A stretch of DNA of 40,661 bases from an uncultured Peptococcaceae bacterium (GCA_937976375.1 CALJRU010000035.1:1-40661); one strand, 5' to 3'. Shown: positions 23,985 to 32,902, numbered from the stretch's first letter. Made by a program: numbers and translations. Notes: generated by a model from the sequence alone, not told the origin.

Positions 23985-25607
23985 ATGAATGGAAAAGCAT
24001 CAGTTACGCCAGATGTGGTGGTAAAACGTTGTTGGCAAAAGCTGCCCGCATATATTCGCTGGACGTTTGTAGCAGCTGTGATCATGGGTTTTGTGGCGCA
24101 TATGTTTGCGTTTACGAACGATCTGATCAATCACGATGACATTTATCATTTGTTTCAATGTGTATACGGTGCCCAATCGGGGCGTTGGTTTTTACCTACG
24201 GTGCTGCAATGGGATGGGTCTTACAGCTTGCCTTGGTTGATCGGCGTGTTGAGCATTCTTTGTTTGGCGGTGACGGCATGTTTTACGGTGAACTTGCTGC
24301 GTATTCGCGGCCGCTTGGGAATTTTGGTGACGGTGACATTGCTTGTGGCCTATCCAACGGTAGCAGCAACGTTTTCTTATATGTTTACGGCGGATGCTTA
24401 TTTCTTTGGGCTCTGCTTGGCTGCATTTGCGGCTTATGCAGCGGCGAGAATGCCGCGCATGGGTGTACCGCTTGGCGTGGTGGCTCTCGTTTTATCGCTG
24501 GGCATTTATCAAAGTTATTTTCCTGTGGCAGCCGTTCTTATGGTGGGAACGCTGCTTTTTGACACGCTGGATGGCAATGTGCCGTTGGGTAAGCTGCTGC
24601 TGCGCGGTGTGAAGATGGTTGTGACGCTGGGCGCTGCAATTGTTGTCTATATTGTAATCGCTAAATGGGTCATACGTTCCTCTGGTGGATTAACGGATTA
24701 TATGGGTATCTCTGAAATGGGGCAGCTTTCTTTTTCGCAGCTGCCTGCGTTGATCGCTCAATGTTACAAGGCTTATGACGGCTATTTTTGGAACAACAGT
24801 GCCGGCTTGCTCTTTGGCTTTGTGAGACCGCTTCTTTTGGTTGCACTGGTTATGGCAGTGGTGCTGCTTCTTGTGCTGATTACACGAAAGCATGTAAGTT
24901 TCAGTCATGCAGTGTTGGCGGTGGTGCTTGCTGTCTGCTATCCTTTGGCGGGTGATCTCATTCATGTGATGGTTGCAGGCGGCAGTGTGCATGATCTTAT
25001 GCTTTATGGAACGGTGTATATGCTGGTGCTGCCAGTTGCCTTAGTGAGTTATGCGGAAGCGCACCTGACCGAGCTGGATGATGTTCGACGCATGGTGACG
25101 GTGTTTGTAAGCTGGGTGGTTATTGCCTGCCTGGCTTTTGCTGGGTATTCCTATATGGTTGCAGACAACAAAGCCTATCTCAAAATGTCTGTCAGCCGCG
25201 ATGCATTAACAGCGTATTCCAACCGCCTGCTCAGTGATGTTGAGCAAACGCCAGGCTATACGCCGGGCATGACCTTAGTGCTTGTGGGCAGTTCGGTTGT
25301 TGAACCAGCGTTTACCAAAAATATACCAGAGCTTTCCGAGATTTGGTTGGTGGGCATATTGGATGCCGGACAGCTGCGTGCGAAATACAGCTATGGCGAA
25401 TTTTTGAAATATTACATGGCATACCTTGGTGAAGTGTATCAGACAAACTCCTCAGAAAATCTTCCAGAAGCCAGCATAACAGCAAAATCTCTCGCTGCCT
25501 CCTCACAAGTGGCGGCAATGCCGAATTATCCAGCGAAGGATTCGATACAGATCATTGACGGCTACGTCGTTGTGAAGCTGAATCCCGAGACAGAATCGGC
25601 CGAATAG
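23985..25607 (+). CDS. GtrII-like polytopic membrane protein
   Basis: A 540-residue membrane protein with about ten to twelve hydrophobic segments and a C-terminal soluble tail of about 110 residues. An acidic motif after helix 1 (NDLINHDD, 45-52) and the pattern of helices resemble the GtrII/glucosyl-transferase-II membrane family that decorates surface glycans using polyprenyl-linked sugars. No other glycan genes are adjacent, so the assignment is tentative. ATG 23985 is preferred, because AGGGG precedes it by 8 bases. The frame is open back to 23820, and a longer N-terminus starting at ATG 23898 or 23961 is possible. Confidence 0.6.
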   Translation: MNGKASVTPDVVVKRCWQKLPAYIRWTFVAAVIMGFVAHMFAFTNDLINHDDIYHLFQCVYGAQSGRWFLPTVLQWDGSYSLPWLIGVLSILCLAVTACFTVNLLRIRGRLGILVTVTLLVAYPTVAATFSYMFTADAYFFGLCLAAFAAYAAARMPRMGVPLGVVALVLSLGIYQSYFPVAAVLMVGTLLFDTLDGNVPLGKLLLRGVKMVVTLGAAIVVYIVIAKWVIRSSGGLTDYMGISEMGQLSFSQLPALIAQCYKAYDGYFWNNSAGLLFGFVRPLLLVALVMAVVLLLVLITRKHVSFSHAVLAVVLAVCYPLAGDLIHVMVAGGSVHDLMLYGTVYMLVLPVALVSYAEAHLTELDDVRRMVTVFVSWVVIACLAFAGYSYMVADNKAYLKMSVSRDALTAYSNRLLSDVEQTPGYTPGMTLVLVGSSVVEPAFTKNIPELSEIWLVGILDAGQLRAKYSYGEFLKYYMAYLGEVYQTNSSENLPEASITAKSLAASSQVAAMPNYPAKDSIQIIDGYVVVKLNPETESAE

Positions 25608-25706
25608 TATCCCTCGAAGAATGGCACTAGGATACAGATTAAAGTGTATCTTTGCAAATTAAAGTTATAAAGTGAATTGAGCTGAGATGCATATAAATAT
25701 ATCGAT

Positions 25707-25749
25707 AAAGGGCAGAAGAATCTAATAGTGGAGATTTTTCTGCCCTTTA
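25707..25749. terminator. Bidirectional terminator between convergent genes
   Basis: AAAGGGCAGAA pairs with TTCTGCCCTTT, extended by AATCT/AGATT, with A/T tracts on both sides. It lies between the GtrII-like gene and the amidohydrolase-like gene. Confidence 0.85.
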
Positions 25750-25783
25750 AATTAAGTATTTATTTTTTCAGTGAGCTTATTCT

Positions 25784-26629
25784 TTACTCAAGCCCGAGAA
25801 GCTTAGCTGCATTATGATACATGACTTTTTCTAAAACTTCCGAAGAGTAGCCACTGTTTTTATAACATTCTATGCCACTTTCAAGTGACATGAGTGGATA
25901 TGTTGTTCCATAGATGATTTTATCTTGCAACATAAAGTTGGCAGCTTGTACGTAACCCTGATTGCCAGGGGTTCCGGATTGATAGATGTCAGGACAAATA
26001 TAGAGATTTTCTCGTTCGACAGCCAGTGCGCAAATTTGATTGACCCAAGGCCAACCGCCATGACATACAACAATTCTTAACTTTGGATATTTGAGAGTGA
26101 CATGATCGATGATCGCTGGCATATAGTACGAAGAATCTGGAGAACCTAGGCCACCAAAGGTAATTGCTGTTAAAATATTATTGTCTTCTAATTTTTTATA
26201 AATAGGATCTAACTTGTTATCATCAGCATACATCGCATTTCCAGTTTTATAGATTGAAGGTTCTAGTAATACCCCTTTACATATTCCATTGATTACGTAT
26301 TGATCAATTTCTTTCAATGATTGTTCTACATTTTGCACATCTAATCCAGCAATGCCAATGAAGTGGTCTGGATACAATTTATTGAGCTCAACTAAATCTT
26401 CGTTGGTGCTTAAAGGATTATCTGCTCTACGAATTGGTACACAAGCTTTTACAACACCTAATTCATCCATTTCTTCGACAAGTTCATCTAATGATTTATG
26501 AAGTGCAGATGATGCAACTTTTGTATTATATTTTGGTGCAAAATAACTGCTAATTTCTTCAATTCCGGTAAATAAATAGTCGTTTAAAAAGCCTCCAAAA
26601 GGTGGTCGTACTCTAAAGTCAATAATCAT
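25784..26629 (-). CDS. Amidohydrolase-2 fold protein lacking metal ligands
   Basis: A 281-residue protein resembling the amidohydrolase-2 family (COG2159; decarboxylases and hydrolases with a TIM barrel). The usual metal motif after strand 1, D-x-H-x-H-P, reads D4-F-R6-V-R8-P9, so both His are Arg. The usual late G-[ST]-D-x-P reads GTTYP (near 243), so the Asp is Thr. One conserved His remains in VCHGGWPW (near 190). The fold is therefore kept, but the canonical zinc site is lost; a metal-free lyase, a binding protein or a different mechanism are possible. The permease start is 21 bases upstream on the same strand, so they form an operon. The coding sequence is AT-rich, unlike neighbours outside the cassette. 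Confidence 0.8.
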   Translation of the reverse strand: MIIDFRVRPPFGGFLNDYLFTGIEEISSYFAPKYNTKVASSALHKSLDELVEEMDELGVVKACVPIRRADNPLSTNEDLVELNKLYPDHFIGIAGLDVQNVEQSLKEIDQYVINGICKGVLLEPSIYKTGNAMYADDNKLDPIYKKLEDNNILTAITFGGLGSPDSSYYMPAIIDHVTLKYPKLRIVVCHGGWPWVNQICALAVERENLYICPDIYQSGTPGNQGYVQAANFMLQDKIIYGTTYPLMSLESGIECYKNSGYSSEVLEKVMYHNAAKLLGLE

Positions 26630-26650
26630 TGTATATAACCTCCTAGTGAT

Positions 26651-28033
26651 TTATAATACGCCGATAAGCATCCAGTAAGGAACACCCAACAAAAGATAGA
26701 ATATAAGGCAAACAACCATTTTTGCGCCCATAACTTTTGCAAAATCTTTAAGAAGGATATTCCCAAAACCAAAAGTAATGATCCAAAGTGTTGATTCATA
26801 AGGGAAAAGAAGATTATTGGTAGCTTCATATAGTGTATAAAGAACAGGATATGGATTAATGCCTAAATCCATACTAATTTGTGTCATTGATGGTCCAAAG
26901 ACAGCAAATTCCGCACCAGGTGTCATCAAGAAATTACCAAGCATGGTTATGAGCCAGGTTAAACCAATAAATACGAAATTGTTGGCGTTTTCAAGAAGTG
27001 GCAGTACTATGCCAGAAAATACAGGACCAATTCCAATAGCACTGGCAACACTGCCAATACTCATACATGCTGTTACAAACATTAAGGTGCCAAAATTTAC
27101 ATTCGTGACATCGGCTTTTGTACCAATGTTAAAACCTGGAAAGTACATAATGAATGCTGCAACAATAAATCCATAAAGCATATCTAATCCGTGCAGTGTG
27201 GTTGTAAAAAGGTAGATGATTAAGCAAATAAGAATAATAATAATCTTTTTTTCGTCTTTTGTAATTTTATCCATGGAATTTAATTCACTTTGGAAAAAAG
27301 ATTTCCCGTTGATTGGCTTTTCAGGTTTCATGAGCTTGATGGTCATGAAGGCTAGAATATAGCAAAGCGGAACAAAGATAATGTTCTGTACAAAGAAATC
27401 AAAATAGCCCAATGGAAGCGGTGTAATTTCTGATGCTAATCCAAACAATACTCCAATACCGTTTGGTGTGTAGATGAAATTACCGGCTTCAAGAAAACCC
27501 ATCATTGTTGCAATCATAATACCCGCTGAAGCACGAGAAATACCTAGTTCCAATGATTGGCAAATCCCAAAAGCAATTCCAACTAAAGCAATCCCTGCTA
27601 AAGTGCTTGGAACAAATAAGTTTGTTAAAATACCTAAAGTAGTCAGTCCATAAATAATACCAGCGTAACTGCCTCCTGTTTTTACAATGCACCAGTACGC
27701 CATTCTTTTCATTAATGTAGTGCGCTGTACGATATTAACGAGAACCAAGCTAAAAAAAACGATCCAAGGAACATTGGTTGTCCAACTTGAAAGAACGACA
27801 TTAAGAGGTGCTACTTGAAATAGCGCATAGCCAAACATTAAGCAAGTAGATGTAATGATAGAATCAACCAAATCAAAAATGAACATTAGTATCGCAAAAA
27901 CTGTTATTGACAAAAATGTTCTCATTTCTACTGTAAAAGTTTCATTAGTTGGTATAAACTGTAATAGTATAGGGATGGCGACAATAACAATCCATTTTAC
28001 CAAATCAAGTCGTTTTCCAATTTGTTGTCCCAT
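26651..28033 (-). CDS. SLC13-like permease, AT-rich cassette
   Basis: A 460-residue integral membrane protein with about 11-12 helices of the SLC13/ion-transporter type. Two related Asn/Pro-rich loops are visible (FIYTPNGIG near 185 and FLMTPGAEFAVFGPS near 380), at positions comparable with the two substrate hairpins of the family. AAAGGAGG lies 9 bases upstream of the ATG. It is transcribed with the amidohydrolase-like gene, divergently from a TetR gene, which suggests that TetR senses the permease's cargo. The cargo is probably a small organic anion, but this is inference. Confidence 0.8.
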   Translation of the reverse strand: MGQQIGKRLDLVKWIVIVAIPILLQFIPTNETFTVEMRTFLSITVFAILMFIFDLVDSIITSTCLMFGYALFQVAPLNVVLSSWTTNVPWIVFFSLVLVNIVQRTTLMKRMAYWCIVKTGGSYAGIIYGLTTLGILTNLFVPSTLAGIALVGIAFGICQSLELGISRASAGIMIATMMGFLEAGNFIYTPNGIGVLFGLASEITPLPLGYFDFFVQNIIFVPLCYILAFMTIKLMKPEKPINGKSFFQSELNSMDKITKDEKKIIIILICLIIYLFTTTLHGLDMLYGFIVAAFIMYFPGFNIGTKADVTNVNFGTLMFVTACMSIGSVASAIGIGPVFSGIVLPLLENANNFVFIGLTWLITMLGNFLMTPGAEFAVFGPSMTQISMDLGINPYPVLYTLYEATNNLLFPYESTLWIITFGFGNILLKDFAKVMGAKMVVCLIFYLLLGVPYWMLIGVL

Positions 28034-28067
28034 CGTAGATAGCCTCCTTTTCTAGAATATAAAAGAG

Positions 28068-28079
28068 TTTATCGATAAA
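28068..28079. promoter_or_regulatory. Candidate TetR operator
   Basis: TTTATCGATAAA is a perfect 12-bp palindrome in the divergent region, 35 bases upstream of the permease start. A reasonable -10 for the permease (TATAAA on the minus strand) lies just upstream of it, so binding would block the permease transcript. Confidence 0.45.
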
Positions 28080-28191
28080 AACTTTATATCTAAAGTATAA
28101 GACTACAAACAAAGAATTAAAAGAAACAGGAATTATTAAGTGTCTCGCAATGAGATATTGAACTTGTTTTGTCTTTTTTGGGGAGAAGAGG

Positions 28192-28746
28192 ATGAAAATG
28201 GTAACAAAAATATCGACCAAGGAACTCCTTTTTGTGTCATTTAAGGAGATTGCCGAAAAGAAAAATTTAGAAGATATTTCAATTAATGATATTGTGGAAA
28301 ATTGTGAAGTGTCCCGGGCAACATTTTATCGATATTTTAAAGACAAATATGATCTGATGGATCAATATTATCAACATCAGATTAGAGAAATATGTAAGGC
28401 ATTGCATGAAAGTAATGATTTGCAAGCCATGCAAATGGATTTTAACGATTTTGTTTTTGAAAACGTATCTTTGTTTAATAACTTGGGAAAATATCAAGGG
28501 CAAAATAATTTTTTTGATATTATATATAGTTATTGCGTGAATCTTCATGTTGAGCAGGCAAAGAAATATTATGGCAATGAGAGCATTCCAGAGGAACTTT
28601 TATTTGCTATTTTTTATCATGCTTCTGGAGGTGTAGCTATGTTGAAAAAGATCGTTTTAAATAAAGAACTCAAATTATCAAAAGAACAATATACAAATTA
28701 TTATAAAAATTGTATGCCTGCGATTTTGAAGAAAATATATAGCTAA
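28192..28746 (+). CDS. TetR family transcriptional regulator
   Basis: A 184-residue regulator with an N-terminal TetR helix-turn-helix (about 10-55: ISINDIVENCEVSRATFYRYFKDK region) and an all-helical ligand domain of the DhaS/TetR_C type (about 75-180). It is transcribed divergently from the SLC13-like permease/amidohydrolase operon, the classical position for a local regulator. GGGGAG is close upstream; ATG 28198 is an alternative start that would give better spacing. Composition is strongly AT-rich, matching the two genes it faces, so the three genes look like one transferred cassette. Confidence 0.9.
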   Translation: MKMVTKISTKELLFVSFKEIAEKKNLEDISINDIVENCEVSRATFYRYFKDKYDLMDQYYQHQIREICKALHESNDLQAMQMDFNDFVFENVSLFNNLGKYQGQNNFFDIIYSYCVNLHVEQAKKYYGNESIPEELLFAIFYHASGGVAMLKKIVLNKELKLSKEQYTNYYKNCMPAILKKIYS

Positions 28747-28761
28747 ACACATAAAATAGAG

Positions 28762-28808
28762 CGCTTTACAACGTCGTATTTGAAACAGGGGTTGGTAAGG
28801 CGTTTTTT
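28762..28808 (+). terminator. Terminator of the TetR gene
   Basis: CGCTTTAC pairs with GTAAGGCG (one G-U pair), then six T. The loop is long (about 25 bases). Confidence 0.65.
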
Positions 28809-28863
28809 ATTTGATTTTATCTAGATTGATAATCTGGAATGAGAATGAAAGGATGTGCGAGTG

Positions 28864-30072
28864 ATGACGTATGATTTTATGACGATAATGGACCGCAAGG
28901 GCAAGGATGCGCTGGCGGTGGATGGGTTGGGTGTGCTGCCAGGGGCGCCTGGTGCGCCGAAGAATGGCTTTGATGCGATTCCGATGTGGGTGGCGGACAT
29001 GAATTTTCCAGCGCTGCCGACGATTGCAGAGGCGATTGTTCAGCGTGTGGCGCATCCGGCGTTCGGCTATTTTCTGCCAAGTGATGCGTATTATAAAGCG
29101 ATCATTGATTGGCAGGCGTCCCGCAATGGTGTGCAAGGGCTGACCAAAGAAGCGATTGGTTATGAAAATGGCGTGCTGGGCGGTGTGGTCAGCGCGTTGA
29201 AGGTGTGCTGTTCGCGTGGGGATAAGGTGCTGGTGCATGCACCAACCTATATTGGTTTTACAGGCACGCTCAAGAACAATGGCTACGAAATCGTGCATTC
29301 GCCATTGGTGAAAGATGAGGCCGGCGTGTGGCGTATGGATTTTGCTGATATGGAGCAGAAATTACGCACCGAGCATATTCATGCAGCGGTGTTTTGTTCA
29401 CCGCACAATCCAACAGGGCGCGTTTGGGAGCGCTGGGAGTTGGAAGAGATGATGGCGTTGTTTGCCAAGTATGATGTGTTTGTTGTTTCTGATGAGATCT
29501 GGTCAGATTTGACGTTGCCGGGGTATCAGCACATTCCGACCCAGTCGGTGAGCGACGATGCACGTCAGCGCACGGTGGCTTTGTATGCACCATCGAAAAC
29601 GTTCAATCTTGCTGGCTTGGTGGGCAGTTATCATATCATCTATAACGACTGGCTGCGTGATCGCATTGTGAAAGAGTCGTCGCTTTGCCATTATAACGAC
29701 ATGAACGTGTTGTCCATGCATGCGCTGATTGGCGCTTACCGTCAGGAAGGCAAATTGTGGGTGGATGAGCTGCGTCAGGTCTTGGGCAGTAATGTGGCGT
29801 TTGCTTGTGAGACCATCCGCACACGTTTTGACGGTGTGGCGGTGTCTCAGCCACAAGGCACCTATATGCTTTTTGTAGATTGCAGCGATTGGTGTGCTGC
29901 TCACGGCAAGCGCATTGATGATGTGCTTCAGGCGTGCTGGGATGTTGGCGTGGCGGTGCAGGATGGCCGTCCTTTCCATGGCAGCTGTCACCTGCGCATG
30001 AATTTGGCGCTGCCGCACAGCCGTGTGGAAGAAGCTTTCGCGCGTCTGGACCGTTATGTGTTCAACGCCTGA
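28864..30072 (+). CDS. patB: MalY/PatB-type cystathionine beta-lyase
   Basis: A 402-residue PLP enzyme of fold type I. Visible family features are an N-terminal MWVADMNF segment (substrate and aldimine region), SPHNPTGRVW (near 180), VSDEIWSDL (PLP Asp), and the Schiff-base Lys in SKTFNLAG (near 246). The C-terminal RMNLALP segment carries the carboxylate-binding Arg. PatB/MalY enzymes cleave C-S bonds of cystathionine and related thioethers, releasing homocysteine or thiols. ATG 28864 has AAAGGATG about 10 bases upstream; the frame opens at GTG 28855. It returns to the composition of the rest of the window, so it marks the edge of the AT-rich cassette. Confidence 0.88.
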   Translation: MTYDFMTIMDRKGKDALAVDGLGVLPGAPGAPKNGFDAIPMWVADMNFPALPTIAEAIVQRVAHPAFGYFLPSDAYYKAIIDWQASRNGVQGLTKEAIGYENGVLGGVVSALKVCCSRGDKVLVHAPTYIGFTGTLKNNGYEIVHSPLVKDEAGVWRMDFADMEQKLRTEHIHAAVFCSPHNPTGRVWERWELEEMMALFAKYDVFVVSDEIWSDLTLPGYQHIPTQSVSDDARQRTVALYAPSKTFNLAGLVGSYHIIYNDWLRDRIVKESSLCHYNDMNVLSMHALIGAYRQEGKLWVDELRQVLGSNVAFACETIRTRFDGVAVSQPQGTYMLFVDCSDWCAAHGKRIDDVLQACWDVGVAVQDGRPFHGSCHLRMNLALPHSRVEEAFARLDRYVFNA

Positions 30073-30082
30073 TAAGAACGTG

Positions 30083-30109
30083 AAACCATCGCTTCGGCGG
30101 TGGTTTTTT
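30083..30109 (+). terminator. Terminator of the patB gene
   Basis: AACCATCGC, a TTCG tetraloop, GCGGTGGTT and then T residues, 12 bases past the stop. Confidence 0.9.
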
Positions 30110-30163
30110 GTATGTTAAATGCGAATAAATATAAAATTTCCTATTAAATATGCCGCAGACAGA

Positions 30164-30191
30164 TGGCAAGGGGGAAAAAATATGGTACACT
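30164..30191 (+). promoter_or_regulatory. Promoter of the small membrane protein and degV-like genes
   Basis: TGGCAA (30164-30169), 16 bases, TACACT (30186-30191), with an extended ATGGTACACT. It resembles the promoter at 9204-9232. Confidence 0.5.
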
Positions 30192-30243
30192 GTTCTGTGG
30201 TATTTTATCGCCTGTTAGAGGGGCAGATGAGGTGAGAACAATC

Positions 30244-30732
30244 ATGCAAGAATTTCAGTTTACAGCCAATACACCGGAAGGTGAGTGGCGCACGACCATT
30301 GCCGGTGGAGCGACATTGGTGGGTGTGCTGCTGTTGATGTTTCTTATATTCGACGTCTTGCTGCCTGGGCTATTGACCAATCGCATTGTATTGTGGGCAG
30401 TGATCGTGGTGCCGGCATTGGTGGCTTTTTCAGTGGTCGTTCGCCGCACACAGCATCAATCGCTGGGAGACTACACGCTGCGCTTGGAAGGCAGACACTT
30501 AACGATGGTGTGTCCAGATCAGACGGTGATTGATTTAGGAGAAGTGCAGCATCTTCAGGTGGATCGGCATGACAGTGACAATAAATGTGCGGATATAGCC
30601 ATTGCCGGCAGCAAAGATCAAGTTAAACTCAGACTGCGCAATGCTGCATCCTGGAAAGGCAGCAGCAAAGCTGGAGATTTTCGTGCCATGAATAAGGCTG
30701 CTGCCGCTATTGAAGAGGCGTTGATCGTTTAG
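30244..30732 (+). CDS. Two-TM membrane protein, unknown
   Basis: A 162-residue protein. Two hydrophobic helices (about 19-42 and 46-65) lie near the N-terminus, followed by a soluble beta-rich region (about 75-160). Its pattern of short strands (YTLRLEGRHLTM, VIDLGEVQHLQV) recalls bacterial PH-like domains, but I cannot assign it to a family. ATG 30244 has a GAGGTGAG ribosome site 8 bases upstream; the frame opens at 30163, across the promoter. The DegV-like gene starts 27 bases after its stop, so they are probably co-transcribed. Confidence 0.7.
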   Translation: MQEFQFTANTPEGEWRTTIAGGATLVGVLLLMFLIFDVLLPGLLTNRIVLWAVIVVPALVAFSVVVRRTQHQSLGDYTLRLEGRHLTMVCPDQTVIDLGEVQHLQVDRHDSDNKCADIAIAGSKDQVKLRLRNAASWKGSSKAGDFRAMNKAAAAIEEALIV

Positions 30733-30759
30733 CGCCTGCTCAAAAGGGGGAAATCAAGT

Positions 30760-31653
30760 ATGTATCATCTATTTACGGACACATCGGCCAATCTGCCGAC
30801 ACCTTATTGCAAAACGCACAATATCCAGGTGGTTCCGCTGTATTATTACTTGGATGGCGAAGAGCACACCTGTCTTGACACAGAAACCTTTGACGATGCG
30901 CGTTACTATGCCGCAATGAAAGAGGGCAAGCGCGTCACCACCTCTCAGATTACGCCAGCCAATTTTGTTCAGGCTTTTCGGCCGGTGCTGGAAAATGGTG
31001 ACGATATCATCTATGTTTGCATGGCGCAGCGCATCAGTGGTTCCTACGACAGCGCAGCTTCAGCCCGTGAGCAATTGCTGGAAGAATTTCCAGAACGCCG
31101 CATTGCCATCATCAATACCAAGGGCGCTGGATTTGGTGAAGGCATTCCTGTGATGATCGGCGCAAAGGCGCGCGCAGAAGGAAAAGACTTTGATGCAGCC
31201 GTTGCTGCCATCGAGCATTGCGTGCGATACACCTACCAGATTTTCACCGTTGACGATCTCATGTATCTCGGACGCACAGGTCGCTGCTCCAATTTTTCCG
31301 CCTACATTGGCAGCGCGCTCAATATCAAACCGCTGCTCAAAGCGTCGGATGATGGTGTCATTGTCACCTTTGAAAAAGTGCGCGGCCGCAAAAAAGCCAT
31401 CAAGGCCCTTGCTGCCTATTACGCTGACAACGTTGTCAAACCGCAGGAACAAACCGTCTGCATCAGCTATGCCGGTTGTCTGGAGGATGCAGAAACCTTG
31501 GCGGCCATGCTGCGCGACAGCCAGCCGCCCAAAGAACTCTGGATGGTTCCCCATGAACCTGTTACAGGTTCTCACCTTGGTCCAGGTGCGCTTGCGCTCT
31601 TTTTTATCAGCAAGCACAACCGCGATACTGGGGAAGATGATGGACTGTATTAA
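30760..31653 (+). CDS. DegV family fatty-acid-binding protein
   Basis: A 297-residue soluble DegV protein of normal family length. The N-terminal domain starts FTDTSANLP with the conserved SQITPANF segment near 62-69 (lipid head-group contact), then a GSYDSA segment near 95. The C-terminal EDD-like domain contains LGRTGRCS near 170. DegV/FakB proteins bind long-chain fatty acids and present them to the kinase FakA, which is not encoded here. AAAGGGGG is 8 bases before the ATG. Confidence 0.9.
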   Translation: MYHLFTDTSANLPTPYCKTHNIQVVPLYYYLDGEEHTCLDTETFDDARYYAAMKEGKRVTTSQITPANFVQAFRPVLENGDDIIYVCMAQRISGSYDSAASAREQLLEEFPERRIAIINTKGAGFGEGIPVMIGAKARAEGKDFDAAVAAIEHCVRYTYQIFTVDDLMYLGRTGRCSNFSAYIGSALNIKPLLKASDDGVIVTFEKVRGRKKAIKALAAYYADNVVKPQEQTVCISYAGCLEDAETLAAMLRDSQPPKELWMVPHEPVTGSHLGPGALALFFISKHNRDTGEDDGLY

Positions 31654-31657
31654 CACA

Positions 31658-31688
31658 CAGCGCGTTCCATTGGGAACGCGCTGTTTTT
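31658..31688 (+). terminator. Terminator of the DegV gene
   Basis: CAGCGCGTTCC and its complement around a short loop, then five T. Confidence 0.92.
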
Positions 31689-31737
31689 GCGTTGAAACTG
31701 TCAGAAAAAAGAAACTTTATTCTTTGGAGCAATTTTT

Positions 31738-31767
31738 TTGTGCACTTTTCGGCTGAGGGTGTATAAT
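31738..31767 (+). promoter_or_regulatory. Promoter of ilvE
   Basis: TTGTGC (31738-31743), 18 bases, TATAAT (31762-31767) with a TG extension. Confidence 0.75.
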
Positions 31768-31809
31768 AGATTCACAAACTGTTGTAATACACATAAAGGA
31801 GTGCTCGTT

Positions 31810-32832
31810 ATGGCAAAAGATATTGATTGGGGCAGCCTCGGTTTCGAGTATACTGCTACAGATTATCGTTACGTTTCTAAATGGAAAGATGGCGCCTGGG
31901 ATGAAGGCGGCTTGATTACTGATCCAACCGTTCATATCTCTGAATGTGCAGGTGTGCTGCAATATTCTCAGTCCGCTTTCGAAGGTCTTAAAGCTTACAG
32001 AACCAAAGATGGCCGCGTGGTCACCTTCCGTCCAGACCTGAATGCACAGCGTCTGCATGATTCCTGCGAACGCTTGGTCATTCCTACCATTTCTGAAGAA
32101 AAATTCATCGATGCTTTGGATCAGCTCGTTAAAGCCAACATCGATTATGTTCCACCATATGGTTCCGGCGCAACCCTGTACATCCGCCCATACATCTATG
32201 GCAGCGGCTCTGTAATCGGTGTAGCTCCAGCTCCTGAATTCGAATTCCGCATGATCTGCATGCCTGTTGGTCCATACTTCAAGGGCGGCATCAAGCCAAT
32301 CGAAATCACCGTTTCTGATTATGACCGTGCGGCTCCACACGGCACTGGTAACATCAAGGCTGGCTTGAACTATGCAATGAGCCTCTATGCTGGCCAGAAA
32401 GCACATGCTGACGGCTTTGCTGAAAACATGTACCTCGATCCAGCTACCCGTACCAAGGTTGAAGAAACCGGCGGCGCAAACTTCCTCTTTGTAACCAAAG
32501 ACGGCAAGATTGTCACCCCTAAATCTGATTCCATCCTGCCTTCCATCACCCGTCGTTCCATGACTTACATTGCAGAACATTACCTCGGCATGGAAGTTGA
32601 ACATCGCGAAGTCCTCTTCTCCGAAGTTCCTGATTTCGTTGAATGCGGTCTTTGCGGTACTGCTGCTGTTATTTCCCCAGTTGGCAAGATCAACGACCAC
32701 GGCAAAGAAATCTGCTTCCCAAGCGGCATGGAAGAAATCGGGCCTGTCATGAAGAAGCTCTATGACACCCTGACTGGTATCCAGATGGGCACCGTCGAAG
32801 CCCCAGAAGGCTGGCTGCACGAAATCAAGTAA
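31810..32832 (+). CDS. ilvE: Branched-chain amino acid aminotransferase
   Basis: A 340-residue fold-type IV PLP enzyme, of the length typical of bacterial group II branched-chain aminotransferases. Visible features are FEGLKAYR near 57-64 (dimer and active-site loop), the probable Schiff-base Lys183 in GTGNIKAG, and the PLP-phosphate loop in CGTAAVISPVG near 285. It converts Val, Leu and Ile to and from their 2-oxo acids. ATG 31810 follows AAAGGAG by 8 bases. Its own strong promoter and terminator, and clean codon choice, suggest high expression. No other ilv/leu genes are adjacent. Confidence 0.93.
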   Translation: MAKDIDWGSLGFEYTATDYRYVSKWKDGAWDEGGLITDPTVHISECAGVLQYSQSAFEGLKAYRTKDGRVVTFRPDLNAQRLHDSCERLVIPTISEEKFIDALDQLVKANIDYVPPYGSGATLYIRPYIYGSGSVIGVAPAPEFEFRMICMPVGPYFKGGIKPIEITVSDYDRAAPHGTGNIKAGLNYAMSLYAGQKAHADGFAENMYLDPATRTKVEETGGANFLFVTKDGKIVTPKSDSILPSITRRSMTYIAEHYLGMEVEHREVLFSEVPDFVECGLCGTAAVISPVGKINDHGKEICFPSGMEEIGPVMKKLYDTLTGIQMGTVEAPEGWLHEIK

Positions 32833-32850
32833 GCGTTCCATATTTTTTAT

Positions 32851-32887
32851 AAAAAAACACGACGTCATCTTGGCGCCGTGTTTTTTT
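32851..32887 (+). terminator. Terminator of ilvE
   Basis: ACACG/CGTGT arms with an imperfect inner stem between long A and T tracts. Confidence 0.85.
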
Positions 32888-32902
32888 GTGGAAAACGGAG
32901 AC

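Noticed and set aside
25700..25709. TATCGATAAA near the cassette terminator, similar to the TetR palindrome
   Set aside because: It is short, lies downstream of the genes, and such sequences are expected by chance in AT-rich DNA.
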